NCBI GenBank assembly: GCA_003282155.1
Contig: QBZY01000006.1
Coordinates: forward strand, 1-61,242
Direction: 5' to 3'
DNA: 61,242 bases
Origin: Pelagibacteraceae bacterium AG-337-I02
Lineage (GTDB): Bacteria > Pseudomonadota > Alphaproteobacteria > HIMB59 > GCA-002718135
Made by a program: the position numbers and the translations under genes. Shown piece by piece: positions 26,331 through 38,633 of the stretch (within the stretch, counting starts at the first letter, position 1; each line of letters begins with the position of its first letter). The notes beneath the pieces are model-generated. The model saw nothing but the letters and a program-made list of their open reading frames with translations. It had not been told where the DNA came from and did not search any database.

Positions 26331-26358
26331 AACCCCAGCTTTTAGCTGGGGTTTTTTT
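26331..26358 (+). terminator. rho-independent terminator after livK
   Basis: ACCCCAGCT-TTT-AGCTGGGGT is a perfect 9-bp hairpin followed by a run of seven T. It is the strongest hairpin terminator I see in the window, and on its other strand also ends just after the livM stop. Confidence 0.95.
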
Positions 26359-27730
26359 ATGAATGTCTTACTTTCTCAGGTATAATCCCTTTTGGTCTGT
26401 ATCGTAAAATCAATAATAAGATTAATCCCATAAATAAGTATCTAAAGTAAGGAACACTTTCCAGTAAATGAAGCTTTAAAGCGTTAGTTGGCTCTAATCC
26501 AACTGTAATTTGATTAATAATAAATGTTGTAAGTGGTGCTGCTTCTATCCAAGAAAACCAAATAACAAAACCACCAAATATAGCTCCTAAATTATTTCCA
26601 CTACCTCCAACAATAACCATGATCCAAATAATAAAAGTAAAACGAAGAGGTCTATATCCTGATGGAGTAAATAATCCATCTAGCGTGACAAGCATTGCTC
26701 CAGCAACTCCTACAATTGCAGCCCCAATTACAAAAATAATTAAATGTTGTTTTACAACGTCCTTTCCCATTGCATTTGCTGCTATTTCATTATCTCTTAT
26801 AGCTCTCATCATTCTCCCCCAAGGAGATAACTGAGCTTTATTTGCAAAGTAAAAAATGATGAACATTACAATCAAAAATAAAACAGCATAAGATAATTTT
26901 ACAAATATTCCTGAACCATCAATAATAAGATTATTTAAAACTTGTTGCCTATCACTAACATCAATAATATTATTTAATTTTGAGGAATTGAGGTATGCAA
27001 TTAAATTTATAAACCAATCAGCATTTTGTAAATTTATTTCATATGGAACTGGTCTTTTTAATCCAATAACGTTTTTAACACCTCGAGAAAGCCATTCTTC
27101 ATGTTTTAAAACACTGACTACTATTTCGGAAATGCCTAGAGTTACAATTGCTAAATAATCAGATCGTAATCCGAGAGCAACTTTACCAATGATAAAGGCC
27201 ACACCAGCTGCAAAAAATCCTCCAACAATCCAGGAGAATATTATAGGTAAACCAAGTCCACCTAAAAAACCTGCAATAGCAGGATTAACATCTTCAATAC
27301 TCTCAGTTGCATCTAAATAAAAATGTCTGATTACTAAAATACCAAAAATGATAACTATGGTATTAAAAATATACCTATTTCTTTTATCTGTTACAGCCTT
27401 ATTGATGTACATTACAGCAGTTACTAAGATAACAAGCAAAATAAAACTAACTCCAATGCCTGTACCCCCTGCCTTCCATGATTCTGTTATAGGAGGATAA
27501 GAAACAATGACAGCTGCAAGACCTCCCATAGCAAGAAAACCCATTACACCGAAATTAATTACTCCTGCATAACCCCATGAAATATTAACTCCCATTGTCA
27601 TTATTGCTGAAATAATACACATGTTTAAAATTACTAAACTTACTGACCACCCTTGAATAAAACCTACAAAAATAAAGAGAGAGATCATTATTGTAATAGC
27701 TAACCATTCATATCTCTCAAACTTTATCAT
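26357..27730 (-). CDS. livM: branched-chain amino-acid-type ABC transporter permease LivM
   Basis: Inner-membrane permease, about 10 helices, 457 aa (longer than E. coli LivM). Typical LivM features are the N-terminal WGYAGVINFGVMGFLAMGG, SDYLAIVTLGISEI, the cytoplasmic coupling loop SPWGRMMRAIRDNEIAANAMGK (positions 26770-26830) and GGSGNNLGAIFGG. Overlaps the livH stop by 4 bases; last gene of the 18-gene run. Confidence 0.93.
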   Translation of the reverse strand: MIKFERYEWLAITIMISLFIFVGFIQGWSVSLVILNMCIISAIMTMGVNISWGYAGVINFGVMGFLAMGGLAAVIVSYPPITESWKAGGTGIGVSFILLVILVTAVMYINKAVTDKRNRYIFNTIVIIFGILVIRHFYLDATESIEDVNPAIAGFLGGLGLPIIFSWIVGGFFAAGVAFIIGKVALGLRSDYLAIVTLGISEIVVSVLKHEEWLSRGVKNVIGLKRPVPYEINLQNADWFINLIAYLNSSKLNNIIDVSDRQQVLNNLIIDGSGIFVKLSYAVLFLIVMFIIFYFANKAQLSPWGRMMRAIRDNEIAANAMGKDVVKQHLIIFVIGAAIVGVAGAMLVTLDGLFTPSGYRPLRFTFIIWIMVIVGGSGNNLGAIFGGFVIWFSWIEAAPLTTFIINQITVGLEPTNALKLHLLESVPYFRYLFMGLILLLILRYRPKGIIPEKVRHS

Positions 27731-28740
27731 AAGACTCTTCCCTTAAATATACCTGATGGTCTAATCAATAAAACGATGACTAAAATTGAAAATGATACAG
27801 CAAATTTATAATCTGTAGAAAGTAATTGTACTAGACCTGTTGGCTCTATAGAACTTGGAAGTATATATACAAAAAATTTCTTATAAGCATACGTTACCAT
27901 AATTTCTGAAAACGCTATGACATAACCACCTACTACAGCTCCAAAAGGACTTCCAATTCCTCCAACAATTGCTGATGCAAATATTGGCAAGACTAAATTG
28001 AGATAAATTATTGGCTTATAACTTTTATCTAATCCATAAAGTGTACCCGCAACGCATGCCAGAACTCCTACAATAATCCAAGTAGTAAAAACTACTCTAT
28101 CAGGATTAATACCAGACAATAATGCTAAATCTTCATTATCTGAAAATGCTCTCATTGATTTTCCCGTTTTTGTTTTTTGCAAAAACCAGAAAGTAAAAGT
28201 TAAAAGCAAAATTGTAATTAATATTGTAATAACTTGAGACGATTTTAATGCTAATCCTTCATTTAAACCTGTCATTATTTTAAACTGTTTTGCTTTCATT
28301 ATAAATTTCTGTCCATCAGAAAATTTTATGGTTTCTGTTCCAATTATAATTCTTATTATTGCATTTATTACAAACATAACACCAATTGAAACCATTGCTA
28401 AAACAACAGGAACACTTTTTTGGTATCTGTAATATTGAAAAACAAATTTATCAGAAATAATACATAAGATAATAGTTGCTACTATTCCTATAGGTAAAGC
28501 TAACAAGGCAGTTGGCAGAATTCCTAATCCAATATTTTGTGATTGAAAAAACCACGTAAATAAAATTGTTATCATCGCTCCAAATGACATGATTTCACCA
28601 TGTGCAAAATTTGCAAAACGAAGTATTGCATAAACGAATGTGACTCCTAGTGCTCCGAGTGCAAGTTGAGACCCATAAGATATACCTGGAATTATAATAA
28701 AATTTAGAAGTACAATTATAGAATTTAGAAAATCAATCAT
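27727..28740 (-). CDS. livH: branched-chain amino-acid-type ABC transporter permease LivH
   Basis: Partner permease of LivM. 337 aa, about 8 helices. YGSQLALGALGVTFVYAILRF and NFAHGEIMSFGAM near the N-terminus and the coupling loop TKTGKSMRAFSDNEDLALLSGI are the family hallmarks; SAIVGGIGSPFGAVVGGYVI follows. It begins one base after livF. Confidence 0.93.
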   Translation of the reverse strand: MIDFLNSIIVLLNFIIIPGISYGSQLALGALGVTFVYAILRFANFAHGEIMSFGAMITILFTWFFQSQNIGLGILPTALLALPIGIVATIILCIISDKFVFQYYRYQKSVPVVLAMVSIGVMFVINAIIRIIIGTETIKFSDGQKFIMKAKQFKIMTGLNEGLALKSSQVITILITILLLTFTFWFLQKTKTGKSMRAFSDNEDLALLSGINPDRVVFTTWIIVGVLACVAGTLYGLDKSYKPIIYLNLVLPIFASAIVGGIGSPFGAVVGGYVIAFSEIMVTYAYKKFFVYILPSSIEPTGLVQLLSTDYKFAVSFSILVIVLLIRPSGIFKGRVL

Positions 28741-28741
28741 T

Positions 28742-29446
28742 TTAACCTCCTAAAAATGACTTTCTAACTTCTGGATTATTTAATAGCTCTTCACCTGAAC
28801 CTTCTCTGCTATTTTTTCCATTTACTAATACGTATCCTCTATCAGCAATACCAAGTGCTTGTTTTGCATTTTGTTCAACCATTAGTATGCCAACACCAAT
28901 TTTGCAAACTTCTATAATTCTTGAGAATAACTCATCCATTACTATTGGTGATACTCCTGCTGTTGGTTCATCTAACATTAAGATTTTAGGTTTAGTCATA
29001 AGTGCTCTCCCAAAAGCTACTTGTTGTCTTTGGCCGCCAGATAATTCTCCCGCACTTTGATTTCTTTTTTCTTTTAAAATAGGAAAAAGGTCATAAACAT
29101 CATTAATGGTATGAATAATGTCATCCTCTCTTAAAAAACCTCCCATTTCTAAATTTTCTTCAACTGTCATACCAGTAAATACATTGTTTGTTTGAGGGAC
29201 AAAAGCGAGTCCTAAATTAATTCTATTTTGAGGTAACATTGAAGAAATTTCCTCATTTGAATATTCAACAGAACCTGAAGTTAAACTTAACATGCCAAGC
29301 AATGCTTTCATTGCTGTTGATTTCCCAGCTCCGTTTGGACCAACTATGACAACAATTTCACCTTCATTTACTTCTAAATTTATATCTTTGATAATATCGA
29401 CCCCTCCGTATCCTGCAGTTAAATTTTTACCAACTAAATTATTCAT
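28742..29446 (-). CDS. livF: ABC transporter ATP-binding protein LivF
   Basis: Cytoplasmic ATPase of the Liv-type importer, 234 aa. Walker A VGPNGAGKSTAMKALLG, signature ELSGGQRQQVAFGRAL, Walker B KILMLDEPTAGVSP and the H-loop-position glutamine in LMVEQNAKQAL, typical of LivF. Starts 6 bases after livG. Confidence 0.95.
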   Translation of the reverse strand: MNNLVGKNLTAGYGGVDIIKDINLEVNEGEIVVIVGPNGAGKSTAMKALLGMLSLTSGSVEYSNEEISSMLPQNRINLGLAFVPQTNNVFTGMTVEENLEMGGFLREDDIIHTINDVYDLFPILKEKRNQSAGELSGGQRQQVAFGRALMTKPKILMLDEPTAGVSPIVMDELFSRIIEVCKIGVGILMVEQNAKQALGIADRGYVLVNGKNSREGSGEELLNNPEVRKSFLGG

Positions 29447-29452
29447 AAGATT

Positions 29453-30220
29453 CTAATTCTTATTAATACCTTTACCTAAATAAGCTTCTATAACTGTATC
29501 GTTATTTTTTACTTCATTAAAATTACCTTTAAATAAAACTGAACCTTCTGCCATCACAATTACAGGATCACAAATTTTTTCAATGAGGTCCATATCATGT
29601 TCAATGAGAAAAAATGTATAATTCTTTTCTTTATTTAATCTTAATATTGCATCTGTAATTTCATTAAGAAGTGTTCTATTAACTCCAGCTCCTACTTCAT
29701 CAAGTAAAACGATTTGAGGATCAACCATCATAGTTCTTCCTAACTCAAGTAGTTTTTTTTGACCGCCAGATAAGTTGCCTGCAAGTTCTTGAGTTAAGTG
29801 AGTTAAATTTAAAAAATTTATTACTTCTATAGCTTTTTGTCTTATTTCTTCTTCTTGTTGTTTTACTTTAGCATTACTTAATAAAGCATATGATAATTTT
29901 TCACCAAATTGATTTGGTGGTACCATCATTAAATTTTCAAGAACAGTCAAAGTTGAAAACTCATGGGCAATTTGAAAAGTTCTTAGAACTCCTTTAGCAA
30001 ATAATTCGTGAGGTTTTAAAAAAGAAATATCTTCATTATTAAGAATTATATTTCCTTGATCTGGATCATATAATCCTGCAATAGTATTAAATAATGTTGT
30101 TTTTCCTGCTCCATTTGGACCAATTAAACCTGTAATGGAACCAATTTCAACTTTCATTGATGCGTTATGGACTGCTTTAAGACCTCCAAAAAATTTATTA
30201 ACATTATTTATTTCAAGCAT
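29453..30220 (-). CDS. livG: ABC transporter ATP-binding protein LivG
   Basis: Second ATPase of the importer, 255 aa. Walker A IGPNGAGKTTLFNTIAG, signature NLSGGQKKLLELGRTM, Walker B IVLLDEVGAGVNR, H-loop LIEHDMDLIEKICD. Its start lies inside the rodA 3' end (8-base overlap), so translation of this transport gene is coupled to a wall-synthesis gene. Confidence 0.95.
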   Translation of the reverse strand: MLEINNVNKFFGGLKAVHNASMKVEIGSITGLIGPNGAGKTTLFNTIAGLYDPDQGNIILNNEDISFLKPHELFAKGVLRTFQIAHEFSTLTVLENLMMVPPNQFGEKLSYALLSNAKVKQQEEEIRQKAIEVINFLNLTHLTQELAGNLSGGQKKLLELGRTMMVDPQIVLLDEVGAGVNRTLLNEITDAILRLNKEKNYTFFLIEHDMDLIEKICDPVIVMAEGSVLFKGNFNEVKNNDTVIEAYLGKGINKN

Positions 30221-31310
30221 TATGTAATTTTTTTAAATTTCCATTCAATTCTGCATTAAGAACTAATCCTAGAGATATAATGATCGCAAGCATTGCTGAT
30301 CCCCCATAAGAAACTAAAGGTAAAGGAATACCGACAACAGGCATTAATCCAGATACCATAGATATGTTCATTATCACATATATAAATAAATTGCTGCCAA
30401 CACCAATAGATAGAATTCTACCAAAAATATGGTTTGATTTAATGCTTATGTAAAAACAGACTGATATTAATATAAGAAATAATAAAATTATAAACATAGT
30501 ACCAATAAAACCAAATTCCTCTCCAATTAATGTAAAAATAAAATCAGTTTGTTTTTCAGGCAAATATTGTAGGTAAGATTGAGAGCCTTCCAAAAATCCT
30601 TTACCAGTTAAGCCACCAGAGCCTAAAGCAATCTTAGACTGAATAAGCTGGTATCCTCTTCCAAGAGCATCTGCTTCCGGATTTAAAAAAGAGAAAATTC
30701 TATCTTTTTGATATGGTTGTAAGTAGTTTAATGACAAGGGAATTGATAGAATCAAAACAAAAAAACCTAACATAAACTTCCATATTCTTATTCCACTTGC
30801 AAATAGAATAATAATTCCAAGCATTGCTATGCTTAAAGCAGTTCCGAGATCTGGCTGTATAACAACTAAAGCAAATGGTAAAAATAAAATTAATATTGGA
30901 AAAAATAAATTTTTTATTCGCTTAATTTCATCAAATTTTAAATCATGATAAAATCTAGCTAGAGATAGTATTATACTTATTTTTATTAATTCTGATGGCT
31001 GGATGCTAAAACCAAATACATTGATCCATCTAGTTGCTCCCTTACCAAAAACACCTATTAATTCAACTGATAGAAGAAGTAATAATGATAAAATAAAAAA
31101 GATATATGCAAATTGGTAAATAAATTTAATATTTATTAAAGCTAAGATAATTGCTAGAAATATAAAAAATACTAATCTAATTAAATGTCTTGATGCCCAA
31201 GGATTATATGATCCTCCTGCTGCAGAATATAAACCTGCTGCACCAATAAAAGAAATTAATATTACTAAGAAAATCAATAAGTAATTTAAGTTTCGTATTT
31301 TATTCAACAT
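30213..31310 (-). CDS. rodA: SEDS glycosyltransferase RodA
   Basis: Peptidoglycan polymerase of the elongasome working with PBP2. 365 aa, about ten helices. Blocks: GAAGLYSAAGGSYNPWASRH, FGKGATRWINVFGFSIQPSE, QPDLGTALSI, GGLTGKGFLEGSQSYL then LPEKQTDFIFTLIGEEFGF with the conserved Asp, and SGLMPVVGIPLPLVSYGGSA. Shares a base with mrdA and is followed by livG. Confidence 0.95.
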   Translation of the reverse strand: MLNKIRNLNYLLIFLVILISFIGAAGLYSAAGGSYNPWASRHLIRLVFFIFLAIILALINIKFIYQFAYIFFILSLLLLLSVELIGVFGKGATRWINVFGFSIQPSELIKISIILSLARFYHDLKFDEIKRIKNLFFPILILFLPFALVVIQPDLGTALSIAMLGIIILFASGIRIWKFMLGFFVLILSIPLSLNYLQPYQKDRIFSFLNPEADALGRGYQLIQSKIALGSGGLTGKGFLEGSQSYLQYLPEKQTDFIFTLIGEEFGFIGTMFIILLFLILISVCFYISIKSNHIFGRILSIGVGSNLFIYVIMNISMVSGLMPVVGIPLPLVSYGGSAMLAIIISLGLVLNAELNGNLKKLHNA

Positions 31311-33112
31311 TAAATTTCTAAATTTTTAGTAAATTGAAAAATTTCTTTAGCTATAGGTGCTGCGGTTGATGCACCCGAACCTCCATGTTCAATAACAACC
31401 GAAACAGCATATCTAGGATTTTCAACTGGCATATATCCAACAAATAAAGCATGATCCCTTTTTTTCCATTCTACTTCTTTTTTCCTAAAATCTTCACTTT
31501 CTCTCTCGGCTACAGTTATTCTTCTAACCTGAGAAGTTCCTGTCTTACCAGCAAAAGGTGCAGACGTAGATCTTGAATTATAAGCTGTGCCTTTACTTTC
31601 ATTAACTACTTTAAACATTGAACTTTTAATAATTTTAATTGCATTTTCGTATTTTTCTAATTTTTTAAATTCAATATCATTATTTTGTTTGATAATATTT
31701 GGTTTTACATATTTTCCATTAGAAGCAATAATAGAAGTCATTACAGCCAGTTGTAATGGATTAGTTAATACAAAACCTTGCCCAATCGCTGAGATTAGAG
31801 TTTCTCCAGGATACCAACTTTCATCGTATTTTTTCTTTTTCCAATCTCGTGAAGGGATAATTCCTTTTTTTTGATTAGGTAAAGGTACATCATATATTTT
31901 TCCTAAACCAAAATCTTCAGCAACTCTAGCAATTTTATCTATCCCAATTTTTTTTGATATTTCATAGAAAAAAACATCACATGATTCTTTGATTGCATCA
32001 CTAACATTCATCAATCCATGACCATTATTTTTCCAACAATGATACAGTCTATCGCCTAAACTAATTTTTCCACTACAAAAATGTTTAGTATTTGTATCAA
32101 TAATACCATGGACTATACCCGCTATGGCAACAACCATTTTAAAAGTTGAGCCAGGAGCATATAGACCTTGAATGCATCTATAAGTAAGTGGTGAGAGTTC
32201 ATTCTCTAAAAGAGAATCCCAATATTCTTTATTTGGTTTTTGTATAATTTTATTTGGATTATAAGATGGAGTTGAAGCCATACATAATACGTTACCATTG
32301 TTTATATCCATCAGTACTGCAGATCCTGCTTTATGATCTTTTAATAGATTTAAAGCATATTTTTGAATTCTCAGATCAATAGTTATCTGAATATCATTTC
32401 CTTTTTTACTGTCTTGTCTTGATATTTCACGAATTACTCTTCCATATGAATTAACTTCAATCTCTCTTTGTCCTGACTTTCCTATTAAATTAGGGTTAAA
32501 ACTTTTTTCAATGCCATCTTTTCCTATCTCTAGATTAGGCATATTAGCAATAAAAGGTAATTCAACTTCTTCTCGATTGGGTTTATTTGTATATCCGATT
32601 ATGTGTGAAACAACATCATCAAACTGATAAGTTCGCATATAATCTTGAGAAATAAATATACCCTCAATATTAAGTTTGTTTGATTCTATTTGTTCAAGTT
32701 GTGACCAATTTATATTTTCTAAGACTTTTATTTTTTCAAATTTTTTAACTTTTGTTGATAGTTCTATTATTTTCCTTCTATCACTAAAATTTATTTTTAT
32801 AATTTGATTTAATTCGTTTAGAGATTTATTTATATTTTCTGTATTTTCAGGAATTATGTATACATCAAATACTTTTATATTAGATGCTAAAACATTATTA
32901 TTTGCATCATAGATCTTCCCTCTAAGAGGGTAAATAATTTCTACGTCTATTTGATTGTTTTTTGAAAGCGTTTTATATTTTTGTGAATTTTTTATTTGAA
33001 TATCATATAATCTCCAACCAACAATGCCAAAAAAAGATACTTTTAATAAATATAGTAAAAAAGTTCTTCTATTTAGAATTGAGTATTGTTTTTTATCATC
33101 AGAATAAAACAT
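31310..33112 (-). CDS. mrdA: penicillin-binding protein 2
   Basis: Transpeptidase of lateral wall synthesis. I start it at MFYSDDKKQYSI, one base after the mreD stop (the longer frame would overlap mreD). One N-terminal membrane helix (LLYLLKVSFFGIVGWRLYD), pedestal domain, then active-site motifs STFK in LYAPGSTFKMVVAI, SCD in IKESCDVFFYEIS and KTG in FAGKTGTSQVRR. 600 aa, normal length. Confidence 0.95.
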   Translation of the reverse strand: MFYSDDKKQYSILNRRTFLLYLLKVSFFGIVGWRLYDIQIKNSQKYKTLSKNNQIDVEIIYPLRGKIYDANNNVLASNIKVFDVYIIPENTENINKSLNELNQIIKINFSDRRKIIELSTKVKKFEKIKVLENINWSQLEQIESNKLNIEGIFISQDYMRTYQFDDVVSHIIGYTNKPNREEVELPFIANMPNLEIGKDGIEKSFNPNLIGKSGQREIEVNSYGRVIREISRQDSKKGNDIQITIDLRIQKYALNLLKDHKAGSAVLMDINNGNVLCMASTPSYNPNKIIQKPNKEYWDSLLENELSPLTYRCIQGLYAPGSTFKMVVAIAGIVHGIIDTNTKHFCSGKISLGDRLYHCWKNNGHGLMNVSDAIKESCDVFFYEISKKIGIDKIARVAEDFGLGKIYDVPLPNQKKGIIPSRDWKKKKYDESWYPGETLISAIGQGFVLTNPLQLAVMTSIIASNGKYVKPNIIKQNNDIEFKKLEKYENAIKIIKSSMFKVVNESKGTAYNSRSTSAPFAGKTGTSQVRRITVAERESEDFRKKEVEWKKRDHALFVGYMPVENPRYAVSVVIEHGGSGASTAAPIAKEIFQFTKNLEI

Positions 33113-33113
33113 T

Positions 33114-33599
33114 TCATTTATCCAATTTAGTAAACAAAAATAAAGTTGGAACAAAAATAATTAAAGAAATTAAAAAGAAATTTAAAAATGAACTCATATT
33201 AAATTTATAATTATGTATTTGATTTGCTAAAAACTGCTCAATTAAAAGTAAAATAATTAAAGTTATAAAATAAATAAAAATTATTTGAAACGAAGACAAT
33301 CTAAATAAATATTTTCTTAATAGTACATATAACATTAACAGAGATAAAAAAGTGATTATATGTGCTCCTATATAATTTAATAGCAATATATCGAATAAAA
33401 TTCCGTATACCATAGCAACTAAATAAAGATAATAATGATAATGGTAAAAAATTAGGTAAATAAAAGTTAAATGAAATAATACATAAAATGAATTATTAAT
33501 ATTAGGCAGTAAAATAAAAGAGTTTACGGAAATTGAAAAACTTATAATTAAAATGAAATTTAATTTAATAGTGGAATTGAAAAATTTGGAAAACTCCAT
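33114..33599 (-). CDS. mreD: rod shape-determining protein MreD
   Basis: 161-aa protein with about five hydrophobic helices. Position between mreC and mrdA, in the canonical order mreB-mreC-mreD-mrdA-rodA, is the main evidence, because MreD sequences diverge strongly. The motif VYGILFDILLLNYIGAHII resembles the conserved G-x-x-x-D segment of MreD. Shares one base with mreC. Confidence 0.88.
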   Translation of the reverse strand: MEFSKFFNSTIKLNFILIISFSISVNSFILLPNINNSFYVLFHLTFIYLIFYHYHYYLYLVAMVYGILFDILLLNYIGAHIITFLSLLMLYVLLRKYLFRLSSFQIIFIYFITLIILLLIEQFLANQIHNYKFNMSSFLNFFLISLIIFVPTLFLFTKLDK

Positions 33600-34420
33600 T
33601 ATTTTGAAGTTACGATTTGTACATAATCTATATTTTTAAAATCTACAAATGGTAAAACAAAAAATCTATTTTTTTCAACTTTAGCTACTTTTCCAACCAA
33701 TAGATCTACAGGAAAGATTTGTGCTGTACCACTGGTAACTACTATATCTCCTAATCTTGGCATTTTATTTTCTTTAACAAATGAACTTACTAGATATTTT
33801 CCATCTCCATTACCAGAAAGTAAGGAAAAAATTCCATCAGTTATAGATTTTACTGAAATGGATAAATTAGGATCAGTCAAAAGAATTACTCTAGAATTAT
33901 TTGAAGTTGTATCAATTATCTTACCTAATAATCCTCGTTCATTTATAACTGACATATTTTTTTTAATATAATCTTCAGAACCTGCATTTAAATTTATTAA
34001 TTTACTATAAATTGTATCATTTCTATTTATTAGAGATGCTGTCTTTACTAAAATTAAATTATTGTCGGTTGCATTCAGTAATTTTTTTAAAACTTTATTC
34101 TCTCTTGAATTTTGAATTGCTAATGTTTGCCATTTTTTTAAACGAATTATTTCTTCTTGAAGAATTTTGTTTTCAAATTTTAAACTTCTAAATTGATTAT
34201 ATTCATCAATTAAATTTGAAAAAATATTTATCGGTGCTGATATAAATCGTGTAATAGGAATAACTACAGAGCTAGATAAATTTTTAATTCCACTTAAAAC
34301 ATAGTAGTCAGTTTTAGAAAAAAATACTAAAAGAAACGAAAGTGTTACTACAGAAATAATTGTAAAATTTTTTATAAATCTTGATAATTGAAAAACTTTT
34401 ATTTGAAACTTTGGGGCCAT
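33599..34420 (-). CDS. mreC: rod shape-determining protein MreC
   Basis: Bitopic periplasmic scaffold of the elongasome. One N-terminal membrane helix (about residues 17-31), a coiled coil around residues 62-100 (FENKILQEEIIRLKKWQTL), and a beta-rich domain with VINERGLLGKIIDTT, VILLTDPNLSISVK and GDIVVTSGTAQIFPVDLLVG. 273 aa. Starts eight bases after mreB. Confidence 0.93.
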   Translation of the reverse strand: MAPKFQIKVFQLSRFIKNFTIISVVTLSFLLVFFSKTDYYVLSGIKNLSSSVVIPITRFISAPINIFSNLIDEYNQFRSLKFENKILQEEIIRLKKWQTLAIQNSRENKVLKKLLNATDNNLILVKTASLINRNDTIYSKLINLNAGSEDYIKKNMSVINERGLLGKIIDTTSNNSRVILLTDPNLSISVKSITDGIFSLLSGNGDGKYLVSSFVKENKMPRLGDIVVTSGTAQIFPVDLLVGKVAKVEKNRFFVLPFVDFKNIDYVQIVTSK

Positions 34421-34428
34421 TTTAATTT

Positions 34429-35472
<1,044 letters not shown>

Positions 35473-37029
35473 TTAAACTCCTTCTATTCTTAAATTTGCT
35501 GAATTCTCATTAATAGATTTAGTTTTTTTAAAGATCAATCTGTTTAATGCATTAATATAAGCTTTTGCGGAGGCAACAATTATATCAGGATCACTTCCTT
35601 TTGCTTGCGATGATAGATTGTCATCTTCAAGTCTTACAGTAACTTCTCCTTGTGCATCTGTCCCTGCTGTAATTGCATTTACTTGGTAAAGTTTAAGTCT
35701 AAATTCAGTTTTAGTAAGTTTTTTTATTGCGTTAAATGTAGCATCAACAGGACCATTACCATTAATTTTAGTATTTTCCACTTTATCGTTTATTTCTATT
35801 TTTAATTTAGCTTCAGCTTTTTCAACAGATCCAGCATTTACTTCTAACGATACAAATTTAATATGTTCATCGTAAGACGAAGATCTATCTTCTGCTAAAG
35901 CAATTAAATCTTCTTCAAATATTTCTTTTTTCTTATCAGCTAAATCTTTGAATCTTCCAAATAATTCCATTAAAGCATTATCACCTACTTCATAACCAAG
36001 TTCTTTCAATTTTTCTGAAAATGCATGTTTACCTGAGTGTTTACCTAAAACAAGTGAAGATTGATTTAGACCAATTGATTCAGGCGTCATTATCTCATAG
36101 GTACCAGCATGTTTGAGCATACCATCTTGATGAATTCCTGCTTCATGAGCAAATGCATTAGCACCTACAATTGCTTTATTTGGTTGTACAGGAAATCCCG
36201 TTATTGATGAAACAAGTCTAGAAGCTTTCATAATAGATTCTGTTTTAATATCTGTATGATATGGCATAAGATCTTTTTTAACTTTAAGAGTCATGACAAT
36301 TTCCTCTAAAGAAGAATTGCCTGCTCTTTCACCCATACCATTAATTGTACATTCAACCTGTCTTGCACCTTGTTTAATTGCAGCAACATTGTTAGCTGTA
36401 GCTAAACCAAGATCATTGTGTGTATGCGTTGAGAGAATAGCTTTATCTATATTAGGAACATTATTTTTAACATATTTAAAAATTGCTCCAAATTCCTCTG
36501 GCAATGTATAACCAACAGTATCAGGAATATTAATTGTTGAAGCGCCAGAATTAATTGCAAGCTCAATACATTTGTATAGAAATTCTAGTTCTGATCTACC
36601 TCCATCTTCACAACTCCACTCAATATTATCACAAAGATTTCTTGCGTGTATAACTGTCTTCTCAATAGCTTCTAAAACCTCATCTTCTGATTTCTTTAAC
36701 TTATATTTCATATGAAGTGGGCTGGTGGCAATAAATGTATGTATTCTTGGAGATTTTGCATGCTGAACTGCTTCCCAAGCTCTATCGATATCTTTTAGAC
36801 TAGCTCTAGCTAAACCAGCAATTGTAGAATTTTTTACTTGTTTGCTAACTTCTTGAACTGCTTCAAAATCCCCATTTGATGCAATAGGAAAACCAGCTTC
36901 GATTATATCTACATTCATTGAATCTAATACTTCAGCTATTTGAAGTTTTTCATCCAAATTCATCGATGCGCCTGGGGACTGTTCTCCATCTCGAAGAGTG
37001 GTATCAAAAATATATATTTTTTCAGTCAT
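35473..37029 (-). CDS. leuA: 2-isopropylmalate synthase
   Basis: First committed step of leucine synthesis (acetyl-CoA plus 2-ketoisovalerate). Motifs FDTTLRDGEQSPGASMN, GGRSELEFLYK, LSTHTHNDLGLATANN and NGMGERAGNSSLEE. A C-terminal LeuA allosteric domain (about 390-518, with VRLEDDNLSSQAKGSDPDII) indicates leucine feedback inhibition. 518 aa. Begins 42 bases after ilvC; no terminator seen between. Confidence 0.96.
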   Translation of the reverse strand: MTEKIYIFDTTLRDGEQSPGASMNLDEKLQIAEVLDSMNVDIIEAGFPIASNGDFEAVQEVSKQVKNSTIAGLARASLKDIDRAWEAVQHAKSPRIHTFIATSPLHMKYKLKKSEDEVLEAIEKTVIHARNLCDNIEWSCEDGGRSELEFLYKCIELAINSGASTINIPDTVGYTLPEEFGAIFKYVKNNVPNIDKAILSTHTHNDLGLATANNVAAIKQGARQVECTINGMGERAGNSSLEEIVMTLKVKKDLMPYHTDIKTESIMKASRLVSSITGFPVQPNKAIVGANAFAHEAGIHQDGMLKHAGTYEIMTPESIGLNQSSLVLGKHSGKHAFSEKLKELGYEVGDNALMELFGRFKDLADKKKEIFEEDLIALAEDRSSSYDEHIKFVSLEVNAGSVEKAEAKLKIEINDKVENTKINGNGPVDATFNAIKKLTKTEFRLKLYQVNAITAGTDAQGEVTVRLEDDNLSSQAKGSDPDIIVASAKAYINALNRLIFKKTKSINENSANLRIEGV

Positions 37030-37071
37030 TTAGTTAATTATACACTAATAAAAATTTAATTAAACTTTCAT

Positions 37072-38632
<1,561 letters not shown>

Positions 38633-38633
<1 letters not shown>

